64,000 bases of DNA, taken from positions 67,532-131,531 of the forward strand of contig CBCPKK010000012.1 in the NCBI GenBank assembly GCA_965119215.1, read 5' to 3'. Below are positions 32,136 to 41,202 of this stretch, in pieces. The stretch comes from Buttiauxella sp965119215. GTDB lineage: Bacteria; Pseudomonadota; Gammaproteobacteria; Enterobacterales; Enterobacteriaceae. Below the pieces are notes generated by a model, which was given only the letters and a program-made list of their open reading frames with translations, searched no databases and was not told where the DNA came from. Every line of letters begins with the position of its first letter. The stretch's first letter is position 1. Position numbers and translations under genes: made by a program.

Positions 32136-33305
32136 ATGGAACAACGCCGAATTTCAGGCAAAGGCCACTGGTATCATGAAACCCAATCCAGTCGCTGTGA
32201 CGCCGCCGTGTTACCGTTAGTTCCCGAGGCTGCATTTCTCGAAGACCGGTTTTTACTCGATTTAGAACTCAGCGCAGAACAACTCTCCGTTGAAGCGGCC
32301 TGGCTTTCGGCTGCCCGTAATGCATCTGAGTGCTTATTGCCGGAAAATAGCGCTGTAACCCGTTTACACACGCTGAGCAGCTATGACCGACTGAGTACCG
32401 CGCTCACGGTGGCACAAGTTTTCGGTGTTCAGCGATTGTGTAATCACTACGCTGCACGACTGGCTCCACAACCTGGGCCGGACTCCTCCCGCGAGAGCAA
32501 TCGCCGCCTGACGCAAATCACCCAATATGCCCGACAACTCGCCAGCCAGCCGACGCTCATTGACGATATTTCTCGCCAACAGCTTGATGAAGTGGCGCTT
32601 TCGGTCATTGACATTGTGACGTTTAACCAGTTGATTGGATTTATCGGCTTTCAGGCTCGTGTGATTGCCGTATTCCAGGCGCTTCAAGGCCTACCTGTGC
32701 GCTGGCTTCCGGGTCTTGATGCACAGCAAGATGCTAACGCTGAGTTGTTCCTTGAAGGATATTCGCAGTGGCAAGCTGGTTTGCCTGCGGTAGAACAACG
32801 CTACGCCAATACCGAGCAGCTCGAAGTGCTCAACATCAGCCAAACCCAACGCGTCTTACAGGATATGAGTTGGCTGCTGGCTCACGATGCCTCGGCGCTT
32901 GCTGCACTCAGCGATTTGACCCACTTATTGATCCCGTCAGCAGCACAGGTCGGTCACGACCAAATTCTGGTAGGTTTGTTAACGGCTCGCATAAACGGTA
33001 GCGTAAGTTGCTTCGCCGATTTTGCCAACGCATGGCAAGGCGAAAGTGGTTTACCCGAGGCCATACGCAATGGTGAAAGAGCGCTACAGGCGTGGAGCCA
33101 TAACCATCCTCGAGAACGGGCAGTTATTCAGGCGGTGCGTGTGCTGACCCGCGCTCCGGGCAGTTTTAGTGCAGCCCAGCTTCAACCCTTGTTTGAACAG
33201 GGTTTTAGCGCGAACGAAGCATTACAGCTTATGGTAAGTACCGGGCTGTATGGCTGGCTAAATCGATTGAAAATAGGATTAGGAAATGCCAGCCAGGTAT
33301 CGTAA
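32136..33305 (+). CDS. yciW: YciW, CMD/AhpD-like domain protein
   Basis: A 389-residue protein between fabI and rnb, where E. coli has yciW. It starts MEQRRISGKGHWYHETQSS with AAGGAA upstream; the frame is open farther upstream, but that part is not conserved. The fold is predicted to be the carboxymuconolactone-decarboxylase/alkylhydroperoxidase (AhpD) type in tandem, yet the canonical CxxC of AhpD is not visible, so peroxidase activity is doubtful. The E. coli gene is tied to cysteine metabolism through CysB control. The DDISRQQLDEVALSVIDIVTFNQLIGF segment is typical. Confidence 0.85.
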   Translation: MEQRRISGKGHWYHETQSSRCDAAVLPLVPEAAFLEDRFLLDLELSAEQLSVEAAWLSAARNASECLLPENSAVTRLHTLSSYDRLSTALTVAQVFGVQRLCNHYAARLAPQPGPDSSRESNRRLTQITQYARQLASQPTLIDDISRQQLDEVALSVIDIVTFNQLIGFIGFQARVIAVFQALQGLPVRWLPGLDAQQDANAELFLEGYSQWQAGLPAVEQRYANTEQLEVLNISQTQRVLQDMSWLLAHDASALAALSDLTHLLIPSAAQVGHDQILVGLLTARINGSVSCFADFANAWQGESGLPEAIRNGERALQAWSHNHPRERAVIQAVRVLTRAPGSFSAAQLQPLFEQGFSANEALQLMVSTGLYGWLNRLKIGLGNASQVS

Positions 33306-33397
33306 CTCCCGCATTTTTGCGGCAATCAGCGCTTGCCGCAAAGGGTGGTTTCGCGTAAAACTGTCAGCCGCTCTTTTGGCCACGAAAACTAAAAAAC

Positions 33398-35332
33398 ATG
33401 TTCCAGGATAACCCGCTGCTCGCGCAGCTTAAACAGCAACTGCATTCCCAAACTCCGCGCGTTGAAGGCGTGGTTAAAGGCACGGAAAAAGGTTTTGGCT
33501 TCCTCGAAGTGGATGCTCAAAAAAGCTATTTTATTCCGCCACCGCAGATGAAAAAAGTGATGCACGGTGACCGCGTGAGCGCGGTGATTCATACCGACAA
33601 GGACCGCGAAACCGCTGAGCCAGAAGAGCTTATCGAACCGTTCCTGAACCGGTTTGTTGGCCGTGTACAACGTAAAGATGACCGTCTGTCTATCGTGCCG
33701 GATCATCCATTATTAAGAGATGCTATTCAGTGCCGCGCTGACCGTAACGTCACCCATGATTTCCAGAATGGTGATTGGGCCGTCGCTGAGATGAAACGCC
33801 ACCCGCTGAAAGGCGACCGCGGTTTCTACGCTGATTTAACCCAATTCATCACTACGGGTGACGATCACCTCGCGCCATGGTGGGTGACACTGTCACGCCA
33901 TAATCTCGAGCGTGAAGCACCTAACGGTGTAGCGACTGAAATGTTAGATGAAGGCCTGGTGCGTGAAGATTTAACCGCCCTGGATTTCGTCACCATTGAC
34001 AGCGCCAGCACCGAAGATATGGATGATGCGCTGTACGTTGAAGAACTTGCCGATGGCAAGCTACAACTGACTGTTGCCATCGCCGACCCGACTGCCTGGA
34101 TTGCCGAAGGCAGCAAGCTTGACGAAATCGCCAAAGTTCGCGCGTTCACCAACTACCTGCCGGGCTTTAATATCCCGATGTTGCCGCGCGAGTTATCTGA
34201 CGATTTGTGTTCCCTGCGCCCTAACGTCACTCGTCCGGTGGTTGCATGCCGTATGGTGATTGCGCAAGACGGCACCATTGAAGATGGAATTAACTTCTTC
34301 GTGGCGACCATCGAGTCAAAAGCCAAACTGGCGTATGACAATATTTCCGACTGGTTGGAAGGGAAAGACAACTGGCAGCCACCGAGTGAAGCGATTGCTA
34401 AGCAAATCCGCTTGCTGGAACGCGTTTGTCTGAGCCGTGCCGATTGGCGTCGTACCCACGCGCTGGTATTCAAAGATCGTCCTGATTACCGCTTCGTACT
34501 GGGTGAAAAAGGCGAAGTACTGGATATCGTTTCTGAGCCACGTCGCATTGCAAACCGTATCGTTGAAGAATCAATGATTGCCGCGAACGTCTGCGCTGCC
34601 ATTGTTCTGCGTGAGAAACTGGGCTTCGGCGTTTATAACGTCCATACCGGTTTTGATCCGGCAAACATTGAGCAACTGGCGACAATGCTGCAAGGTCATG
34701 GCCTTGATGTTGATGCGCAAGAAGTGCTGACGCTTAACGGTTTCTGCAAACTGCGCCGCGAACTCGATGCCCAACCTACCGGTTTCCTTGATACCCGCAT
34801 TCGCCGTTATCAGTCGTACGCTGAAATAAGCACTGAACCTGGCCCGCATTACGGCCTGGGTCTGGAAGCTTATGCGACCTGGACTTCACCGATTCGTAAA
34901 TACGGCGATATGATCAACCATCGTCTGTTGAAAGCGATAATCAAAGGTGAAACCGCAACACGTCCACAAGATGAAATCACGGTGCAGATGGCAGAACGTC
35001 GTCGCCTTAACCGCATGGCGGAACGTGATGTTGGTGACTGGTTATATGCTCGCTTCCTGAAAGACAAAGCTGGAACGGATACCCGTTTTGCGGCTGAAAT
35101 CATTGATGTCAGCCGTGGTGGGATGCGAGTGCGTCTGGTTGAGAATGGTGCGGTAGCCTTTATCCCTGCCCCATTCCTGCATGCAGTACGTGATGAACTG
35201 GTTTGCAGCCAGGAAAGCGGCACCGTGCAGATCAAAGGCGAAGTCGTCTTCAAAGTGACTGACGTTATTGATGTGACTATCGCTGAAGTTCGTATGGAAA
35301 CCCGTAGCGTGATTGCGCGTCCGGCAATCTGA
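33398..35332 (+). CDS. rnb: Exoribonuclease II
   Basis: 644 residues, as in E. coli. Two cold-shock domains at the N-terminus (to about 175), the RNB catalytic domain (about 190-520) and a C-terminal S1 domain (about 560-640). The metal-binding aspartates lie in SASTEDMDDALYV near 201-210. It degrades single-stranded RNA 3' to 5' and protects some messages by trimming tails. A strong terminator follows. Confidence 0.97.
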   Translation: MFQDNPLLAQLKQQLHSQTPRVEGVVKGTEKGFGFLEVDAQKSYFIPPPQMKKVMHGDRVSAVIHTDKDRETAEPEELIEPFLNRFVGRVQRKDDRLSIVPDHPLLRDAIQCRADRNVTHDFQNGDWAVAEMKRHPLKGDRGFYADLTQFITTGDDHLAPWWVTLSRHNLEREAPNGVATEMLDEGLVREDLTALDFVTIDSASTEDMDDALYVEELADGKLQLTVAIADPTAWIAEGSKLDEIAKVRAFTNYLPGFNIPMLPRELSDDLCSLRPNVTRPVVACRMVIAQDGTIEDGINFFVATIESKAKLAYDNISDWLEGKDNWQPPSEAIAKQIRLLERVCLSRADWRRTHALVFKDRPDYRFVLGEKGEVLDIVSEPRRIANRIVEESMIAANVCAAIVLREKLGFGVYNVHTGFDPANIEQLATMLQGHGLDVDAQEVLTLNGFCKLRRELDAQPTGFLDTRIRRYQSYAEISTEPGPHYGLGLEAYATWTSPIRKYGDMINHRLLKAIIKGETATRPQDEITVQMAERRRLNRMAERDVGDWLYARFLKDKAGTDTRFAAEIIDVSRGGMRVRLVENGAVAFIPAPFLHAVRDELVCSQESGTVQIKGEVVFKVTDVIDVTIAEVRMETRSVIARPAI

Positions 35333-35359
35333 CGACAAGCCAGAAAATAAACTTAAAAA

Positions 35360-35389
35360 AGCTGAGCCTTCGTGTTCAGCTTTTTTTTT
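35360..35389 (+). terminator. Rho-independent terminator of rnb
   Basis: AGCTGA pairs with TCAGCT around a short internal loop, preceded by a run of A and followed by nine T residues (35381-35389). Confidence 0.85.
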
Positions 35390-35623
35390 CTTTATTGGTA
35401 GAGCAATTTAAAGGGGGAATAGTCACATCCTGGAACTGATTAGCCTCTATAACTATTTTTGTCCTTGCTATAAATCACGAAAAACTGCCAATCTATCTGG
35501 GAATATTCAGATTTCTCACATCTTGTGCAAAAACAATGTCTTTAAGTCGCGGTTGTCGCTGTAAATATTGCTAATATAAATACCAGACTGACACGCTATG
35601 TCGGCCCCGGTTCAGGAGAGAGC

Positions 35624-37615
35624 ATGAAAGACGATTTGGAGCAGAATCTGCTCTACCGTTATTTAGGGACAACCAGCCCGTACTGGCGTTTGCCTGGCGA
35701 CAGCAACGCTCTGCAACTGGCCGCCAGCGAAAGCTCTGATATTAGCCAGGTGATTGCTCTTGAGCCTGAGCAGGCAGAGCAAATCCGCCAGATGACGGTA
35801 ATTACGTCAAGCGTAACCATGTCAATTTCACTGTTTGGCAGCGAAGTCTCGGTACATTTGGTGGGACGCAAAGTATCAAAAAAGGAGTGGGCAGGCTCAG
35901 CATCAGCCTGGAACGACACCCCTTCCGTCGCCCGCGATTTGGTGCAGGGGCTGTCGTTTGCTGAACAGGTCGTATCGGAAGCTAACTCGGTTATTGTCAT
36001 TCTGGACCGATTAGGAAACATCCAGCGTTTCAACCGCTTGAGCGAAGAATATACCGGTCTGAAAGAGCAGGAAGTCATTGGTCAGAACGTCTTTAAATTG
36101 TTTATGAGCCGTAGCGAAGCCGCTGCGTCAAAAAGAAACATTAGCGGCTTCTTTCGTAACGGAAATTCTTATGAAGTCGAACGCTGGATAAAAACCTGCA
36201 AAGGCCAGCGGCTGTTTTTGTTTCGCAATAAATTCGTCCATAGCGGCAGCGGCAAAAATGAAATCTATCTGATTTGCTCTGGCACTGACATCACCGAAGA
36301 ACGTCGCGCTCAAGAGCGCTTACGCGTACTGGCGAATACGGACACAATTACCGGCCTACCTAACCGCAATGCCATCCACGATTTAATTACTGCGGCAATT
36401 GATAATCGCGGTGAAACTCAGGTGGGTATTGTTTATCTCGACCTCGATAACTTTAAAAAAGTTAACGATGCCTACGGACACATGTTCGGCGACCAGTTAT
36501 TACAGGCGGTGTCGTTAGCCATTCTGAGTTGTCTTGATGAAGGGCAAATTCTGGCACGCTTAGGCGGTGATGAATTTATTGTGTTAGCGACCGATACTTC
36601 GCAAGCTACGCTCGAAGCTATGTCGTCTCGGATCCTGACTCGCCTTAAACAGCCTTTCCGCATCGGTTTAATTGAAGTTTATACCGGCTGTTCATTGGGT
36701 ATTTCGCTGGCACCGCAACATGGTGAAGACAGGGAAAGTGTTATCCGAAACGCTGATACCGCAATGTATACCGCCAAAGAGAGCGGTCGCGGCAAGTTCT
36801 GCGTCTTCTCGCCAGAAATGAATCAGCGCGTATTTGAATATTTGTGGCTCGATACAAACCTGCGTAAAGCGCTGGAAAACGATCAGCTGGTTATTCACTA
36901 TCAACCCAAAATGACCTGGCGTGGTGAAGTCAGAAGCCTTGAAGCGCTGGTTCGTTGGCAATCGCCAGAACGCGGGCTGATCCCTCCGCTGGATTTTATC
37001 TCCTACGCAGAAGAGTCCGGGTTAATCGTTCCACTTGGGCGCTGGGTAATGTTGAGCGTGGTTCAGCAGGTTGCGAAATGGCGCGACAAAGGTATCAATT
37101 TGCGCGTCGCAGTAAACGTATCTGCCCGCCAGTTAGCCGACCAGACAATCTTTAGCGACCTGAAACAAGCCCTGAAAGATCTCAACTTTGAATACTGCCC
37201 GATTGATGTTGAGCTGACAGAAAGCTGCCTGATTGAAAACGAGGAACTCGCGCTTTCGGTTATTCAGCAATTCAGCCGCCTGGGCGCGCAAGTGCATTTG
37301 GATGACTTCGGTACGGGATATTCTTCGCTTTCCCAACTCGCTCGCTTCCCTATTGACGCAATTAAACTCGACCAAAGTTTCGTGCGCGATATTCACAAAC
37401 AATCGATTTCACAATCATTAGTGCGCGCTATTGTCGCGGTTGCGCAGGCGTTGAATTTACAAGTGATTGCCGAAGGGGTTGAAAACCAGAAAGAAGACGC
37501 CTTCCTGACTAAGAATGGCGTCAACGAACGGCAGGGATATTTATTTGCCAAACCCATGCCCGCAGCGGTATTCGAACGTTGGTTAAAGCGTTATCAGGCA
37601 CGTACAGCGCGTTAG
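35624..37615 (+). CDS. rpfR: RpfR/PdeR: DSF-responsive cyclic-di-GMP protein (FI-PAS-GGDEF-EAL)
   Basis: A 663-residue cytoplasmic sensor-enzyme. Residues 1-100 match the RpfF-interaction (FI) domain of RpfR, about 110-225 form a PAS domain (SFAEQVVSEANSVIVILDRLGNIQRFNR), GGDEF is intact near 313 (LARLGGDEFIV) and EAL near 438 (LEALVRWQ) with DDFGTGYSSLSQL. It is the ortholog of E. coli PdeR (Gmr/YciR), which breaks down cyclic-di-GMP and controls curli; in Cronobacter and Burkholderia RpfR binds DSF through PAS and docks RpfF. The position after rnb is as in E. coli. The facing rpfF gene at 39092 supports a DSF circuit. Confidence 0.93.
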   Translation: MKDDLEQNLLYRYLGTTSPYWRLPGDSNALQLAASESSDISQVIALEPEQAEQIRQMTVITSSVTMSISLFGSEVSVHLVGRKVSKKEWAGSASAWNDTPSVARDLVQGLSFAEQVVSEANSVIVILDRLGNIQRFNRLSEEYTGLKEQEVIGQNVFKLFMSRSEAAASKRNISGFFRNGNSYEVERWIKTCKGQRLFLFRNKFVHSGSGKNEIYLICSGTDITEERRAQERLRVLANTDTITGLPNRNAIHDLITAAIDNRGETQVGIVYLDLDNFKKVNDAYGHMFGDQLLQAVSLAILSCLDEGQILARLGGDEFIVLATDTSQATLEAMSSRILTRLKQPFRIGLIEVYTGCSLGISLAPQHGEDRESVIRNADTAMYTAKESGRGKFCVFSPEMNQRVFEYLWLDTNLRKALENDQLVIHYQPKMTWRGEVRSLEALVRWQSPERGLIPPLDFISYAEESGLIVPLGRWVMLSVVQQVAKWRDKGINLRVAVNVSARQLADQTIFSDLKQALKDLNFEYCPIDVELTESCLIENEELALSVIQQFSRLGAQVHLDDFGTGYSSLSQLARFPIDAIKLDQSFVRDIHKQSISQSLVRAIVAVAQALNLQVIAEGVENQKEDAFLTKNGVNERQGYLFAKPMPAAVFERWLKRYQARTAR

Positions 37616-37640
37616 CTCTGGAATAGCCAGGGAAACCTGG

Positions 37641-38015
37641 CTATTGGCCTCGGGCAAAAACCTCTTTAGCGGCAAATAGTCCGTTCAGCGCCGTAGGGAA
37701 ACCCGCATAGACCGCCATTTGTATCATTACTTCAATTATTTCCTGCTCAGAACAACCGACGTTGAGTGCCCCTTGAATATGCACTTTGAGTTGTGGCGCT
37801 GCATTTCCTAGCGAAGTCAGTGAAGCGACTACCGCAAGTTCTCGGGTTTTTAAATCCAGACCCGGTCTTGAGTAGATATCGCCAAAGGGAAACTCAATCA
37901 GCAGTCGCGCAAAATCAGGGGCGATATCGCGCAGGCTCTCAATAACATTTTCGCCTCCATGACCATCAATCTCTTTTAGCTTCGCCAGGCCCCTTGTATA
38001 GCGTTCGTTGTCCAT
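37641..38015 (-). CDS. Carboxymuconolactone decarboxylase-family protein
   Basis: A 124-residue small helical protein of the CMD/AhpD superfamily, close to 4-carboxymuconolactone decarboxylase (PcaC): RELAVVASLTSLGNAAPQLKVHIQGALNVGCSEQEIIEVMIQMAVYAGFPTALNG. The AhpD CxxC is absent, so a decarboxylase or gamma-lactone-type activity is more likely than peroxidase. I start at the ATG at 38015, with AAGGAGTT upstream; a longer frame reaches into the LysR promoter. Divergent from a LysR gene that likely controls it. The substrate is unknown. Confidence 0.85.
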   Translation of the reverse strand: MDNERYTRGLAKLKEIDGHGGENVIESLRDIAPDFARLLIEFPFGDIYSRPGLDLKTRELAVVASLTSLGNAAPQLKVHIQGALNVGCSEQEIIEVMIQMAVYAGFPTALNGLFAAKEVFARGQ

Positions 38016-38101
38016 TTTTAACTCCTTCAGATAAGTGGTTTTCATCACTGGTAAACACACTCTAAATTTTGCGCTGCAATGCATCCAATACCCTTTTTGT
38101 G

Positions 38102-38116
38102 ATACCTTTTCGGTAT
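38102..38116. promoter_or_regulatory. Dyad at the LysR start (putative autoregulatory site)
   Basis: ATACC-TTTTC-GGTAT (38102-38116) is a symmetric dyad overlapping the LysR start codon, with a second ATACC copy at 38088-38092. LysR proteins commonly bind T-N11-A dyads in the gap to their divergent target. Confidence 0.4.
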
Positions 38117-39023
38117 GAATGAATCCATTGATTTGCGACAACTCCGTTATTTTGTGGCTGTGAGTGAAGAGCTCAATTTCAGCCGTGCCGCACTACGACT
38201 GCATATTTCGCAGCCACCGTTAAGCAGGCAAATTCAACAACTAGAAGATCAACTCGGCGTGCAGCTATTTGTTCGCAGCAAGACTGGTGTGACGTTGACT
38301 AAAGCGGGTTTAGCATTCTTGCCAGAAGTAAAACTAACGCTGCTGCAGGTGGAAAAAGCGATTGCTGCAGCTCGTGCTACACGGGGAACGGATAGTGGGA
38401 AGTTTGTCGTTGGCTACACCACAGTGTTTGAACGCAGTGCGATACCAGATGTAATGGAGGATTTGCACCAGCGCTATCCTGACTGGCAGTTCCTCACCAG
38501 AGGGAATCATTCGATTAATCTTGTTCGTGAAGTGAAGAACGGAACGATAGATGCGGCTTTTATTGGGTTACACACTGACGTTCAGGATTTGGCAGTAGAG
38601 AAAATTATCGACGATCCGCTTGTCGTGGCTATGCCTTCCGCCCATCGACTAGCACAAAAACGTAGTATCAGTTTCAATGACCTTCGTGACGAACCGATAT
38701 TTTGGTTCGAACGGCGTTTGAATCCCGGCTTTTACGATCACTGTCAGGCGTTTTTCAATCACATCGATTTCAAACTTAACGCTATTCCAGAACCTCCAGA
38801 TCATCACATTATGTTGGGGCTGATTGCAGAGGGGAAAGGGGTTGCGCTGGTTCCATCCTCTTTACAGCAAATCAAACGGCAAGGTGTTATTTTCCGCAAA
38901 CTTAAAGAAGAATCAAATCGACTGTCGATGGGCATTGCTGTTGCCTATGCCAAACAAAATACGTCCCCTATTCTCCAGACGTTTCTTGAGTTAATCCGTG
39001 AGTCCACCACATCACCACGTTAG
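38115..39023 (+). CDS. LysR-family transcriptional regulator (CatM/BenM-like)
   Basis: A 302-residue LysR regulator. The winged helix-turn-helix occupies 5-65 (LRQLRYFVAVSEELNFSRAALRLHISQPPLSRQIQQLEDQLGVQLF) and an effector-binding domain fills the rest. The LNFSRAALRLHISQPPLSRQI type groups with aromatic-catabolism regulators. It faces away from the CMD-family gene across a 99-bp gap, the typical LysR-target arrangement. The pair is lodged between rpfR and rpfF, which are neighbours in other genera, suggesting a later insertion. Confidence 0.88.
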   Translation: MNESIDLRQLRYFVAVSEELNFSRAALRLHISQPPLSRQIQQLEDQLGVQLFVRSKTGVTLTKAGLAFLPEVKLTLLQVEKAIAAARATRGTDSGKFVVGYTTVFERSAIPDVMEDLHQRYPDWQFLTRGNHSINLVREVKNGTIDAAFIGLHTDVQDLAVEKIIDDPLVVAMPSAHRLAQKRSISFNDLRDEPIFWFERRLNPGFYDHCQAFFNHIDFKLNAIPEPPDHHIMLGLIAEGKGVALVPSSLQQIKRQGVIFRKLKEESNRLSMGIAVAYAKQNTSPILQTFLELIRESTTSPR

Positions 39024-39091
39024 GAAAAGACGCCTTTCTCACTAACAAGGCGCCAGGATGGTTAAAGCTAAATTAAAGTAAGAAACGCGCG

Positions 39092-39961
39092 TTAACTGGC
39101 TTTACGCAAAGCCGTCGAAGAATGTCGGGTCTGCAAAAGTACTAACCTTTCCATATAAGCAATATCCTTAGGTTCAAGGCAAAAAGCCGCGTCAACCCAG
39201 TCTTCGGTGATATCCATTAACTCCGCACGCGGTAACTGGAGAACACGCTGACGAGCACGCAGCATGGCGCGCACACCGTTAAGTTTAGGTTGTAAGGTAT
39301 CAATAAAGGTTCGAGTTGCGATGTAACCCTGGCCCGGCTCAAAAAGCTGATCCACCAGGCCAAATTGCTCGTGCCATTCAGCGGTGTGTGACTCCCCTTT
39401 ATAAATCAGTTCTTCGGCCAGTTTCATGCCTGAACGGCGTGCAACCAGTGAATAAGCTCCCATGCCGGGGAACAGATTAAAGGCAATTTCCGGAAACCCA
39501 AGGCGTGCATCTCTCTGTGCCAGGACAAAATGGTGTGCCAATGCGGCTTCAAATCCGCCGCCTAGCGCACTGCCTTCAACCATCGCAAGGCTAATGGCAC
39601 CGCAATCAAATCCACGGGAAGCGGCATGGACACAATCAACACAAGCTCGCGCATAAGCACGAAGCGCTTCGCGTTTACCTTGCTGGATTGATTCAACAAA
39701 AAATCCCAGATCTCCGCCCGTGTTATACACTCCTTGCACAAGTGAACCGGTCACCCAAAAATCAACTACAAATCCCTCCTGTTGAACCAGATACCGCAGG
39801 TTCATGATTTCTTCGATCAATTTGTGATTGAAGCATGGACGGGGTTGCGCTCCTAACATCATCCAAACCGTACGACGCTCTGCTTCGTAGTAGCCCGACA
39901 ACTGGGTGAATCGTGCAGTATCCGTGAACAATTTGCAGGTTGGCTGGTTAATCACTGTCAT
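39092..39961 (-). CDS. rpfF: RpfF-type DSF synthase (crotonase superfamily)
   Basis: 289 residues, the same length as Xanthomonas RpfF. It makes cis-2-unsaturated fatty-acid signals (DSF family) from acyl-ACP by dehydration and thioester cleavage. The two catalytic glutamates sit at 138 (ALGGGFEAAL) and 158 (LGFPEIAFNLFPGMGAYS), three positions from Xanthomonas Glu141 and Glu161. The oxyanion loop GGDLGFF is near 82. GAGGATAAG lies before the ATG. It converges on rpfR. Standard enoyl-CoA hydratases lack the FNLFPGMGAYS and N-terminal cap segments, so RpfF is the better call. Confidence 0.93.
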   Translation of the reverse strand: MTVINQPTCKLFTDTARFTQLSGYYEAERRTVWMMLGAQPRPCFNHKLIEEIMNLRYLVQQEGFVVDFWVTGSLVQGVYNTGGDLGFFVESIQQGKREALRAYARACVDCVHAASRGFDCGAISLAMVEGSALGGGFEAALAHHFVLAQRDARLGFPEIAFNLFPGMGAYSLVARRSGMKLAEELIYKGESHTAEWHEQFGLVDQLFEPGQGYIATRTFIDTLQPKLNGVRAMLRARQRVLQLPRAELMDITEDWVDAAFCLEPKDIAYMERLVLLQTRHSSTALRKAS

Positions 39962-40180
39962 TATCTTATCCTCATGTTATGAAAGCGCGTTACACGCAGG
40001 ATCAGACTAATCCACTACTGCATTGGTATGAATGTACTCGAGCATTTAATAATTATTACTTATATATTGTTCGATAATTGATTGATGGATAAGGCTAAAA
40101 AAGCGCAGTCACGGCTTCTCTTTCATCGCCTTTTTTTGCATTATGAAAGTAACTTTTTTCAACTGAGAACAGGATGCACT

Positions 40181-40363
40181 ATGCCTTCAGTGGACCCTCT
40201 GCAACTTGCAAAACGCATTGATACCGTGCTGGATATTTTGGTGGGAGGCGATCATGCGTCCGCCATTAATAATCTGGAAATTTTGAAAGCAGAATTACTC
40301 AGCGTCGCCACTGGCGATGAAGATAAAAAAAGCGACCTGAAAAAGTCGCCCTGGGAGATTTGA
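40181..40363 (+). CDS. yciZ: YciZ (DUF2526)
   Basis: A 60-residue protein matching E. coli YciZ in LAKRIDTVLDILVGGDHASAINNLEILKAELL and the C-terminal PWEI. The ATG at 40181, with AGGA eight bases upstream, gives the right length; the open frame from 40082 is not conserved. In E. coli yciZ sits between yciT and pdeR; here fsaA, pflE and pflF separate it from yciT and rpfF separates it from rpfR. Function unknown; probably a small helical cytosolic protein. Confidence 0.88.
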   Translation: MPSVDPLQLAKRIDTVLDILVGGDHASAINNLEILKAELLSVATGDEDKKSDLKKSPWEI

Positions 40364-40406
40364 ATCTAACGCCGATGAAAGTCGGCGTTAGATTCAAACC
40401 TTCGTG

Positions 40407-41069
40407 CTACAAACTCAATGAGCCAAATGCGCCCTGCCAGTCTTTCTCAAAGGTCGCAATTGCCGCACTGACAGCGGGTGCGGTTAACAGCTGTTCGGTG
40501 ACATCAACCGGTAACGTTATCGCTTCACAACCTGCCAACAAGCATGACATTGCCTGATGAGGCGTGCGGAAACTGGCGGCGAGGACTTTTGATTGCGGAG
40601 CATGTAGTGTCAGCAATTGCTGTAAATCCTGCACCATTTGAATGCCATCGCCGCCCTGCGCATCCAGACGATTGACGTAGGGAGCCACATATTCCGCACC
40701 CGCTAATGCCGCCAGCAAACCTTGTGCCGCACCGTAAACGGCGGTGCCGAGTGTGGGTATCCCCAGAACTTTCAATTGTTTCAGAGCAGCCAAACCTTCG
40801 ATCGTAGTCGGAACTTTGACTACCAGACCCGGCACGCGACGCACCAACAGCTCAGCTTCTTTAACCATTTCATCAGCTTGTGCCGCAATGACCTGAGCAA
40901 ATAACTTGCCCTCACCGCCCAACGCATCTTGCAGCGCAGGGAGCACTTCCCACAGCGAAATACCTGCTTTCGCCACAATTGATGGGTTGGTTGTTACGCC
41001 CTGCAACGGTAAAACACGCGCCAGGCGCTTAACTGCGGCAACGTCAGCAGTGTCTAAATACAGTTCCAT
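40407..41069 (-). CDS. fsaA: Fructose-6-phosphate aldolase
   Basis: A 220-residue transaldolase-family class I aldolase that splits fructose 6-phosphate to dihydroxyacetone and glyceraldehyde 3-phosphate in E. coli. The Schiff-base lysine is Lys85 in LVVKVPTTIEG. Start is the ATG at 41069 with GGAGAG upstream, giving the exact family length; the 14-residue extension is not conserved. Divergent from pflE-pflF. E. coli has the same three genes together at another locus, implying linked function with the PflF glycyl-radical enzyme. Confidence 0.95.
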   Translation of the reverse strand: MELYLDTADVAAVKRLARVLPLQGVTTNPSIVAKAGISLWEVLPALQDALGGEGKLFAQVIAAQADEMVKEAELLVRRVPGLVVKVPTTIEGLAALKQLKVLGIPTLGTAVYGAAQGLLAALAGAEYVAPYVNRLDAQGGDGIQMVQDLQQLLTLHAPQSKVLAASFRTPHQAMSCLLAGCEAITLPVDVTEQLLTAPAVSAAIATFEKDWQGAFGSLSL

Positions 41070-41133
41070 AAAACTCTCCAGATTTGTCGTGTATCTCATT
41101 GCCGACATCATAACGCCGCTGTCTGTCCTTTAG

Positions 41134-41147
41134 CTGATCAAAATCAA
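41134..41147. promoter_or_regulatory. FNR box between fsaA and pflE
   Basis: CTGAT-CAAA-ATCAA matches the FNR consensus TTGAT-N4-ATCAA at 9 of 10 positions. Its centre (41140.5) is about 41 bases before a plausible start near 41182, with a -10-like TCTAAT at 41170-41175. That is the class II activator geometry for the pflE promoter, as expected for oxygen-sensitive enzymes. Confidence 0.65.
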
Positions 41148-41151
41148 TAAA

Positions 41152-41167
41152 ACTTTCATTCGAAAGT
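41152..41167. promoter_or_regulatory. Dyad ACTTTC-ATTC-GAAAGT (possible YciT/DeoR operator)
   Basis: A perfect 6-bp inverted repeat with a 4-base centre, between the FNR box and the -10 of pflE. TTTC/GAAA-type motifs are common for DeoR-family repressors (for example AgaR). Since yciT follows pflF in the same transcription unit, it is the obvious candidate to bind here. Confidence 0.5.
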
Positions 41168-41202
41168 AATCTAATTTACGAACAGAAGATAAAGGCGGGC
41201 TT

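Noticed and set aside
32136..33305. YciW as an active AhpD peroxidase
   Set aside because: The CxxC redox pair of AhpD is not visible in the sequence, so only fold-level similarity is claimed.
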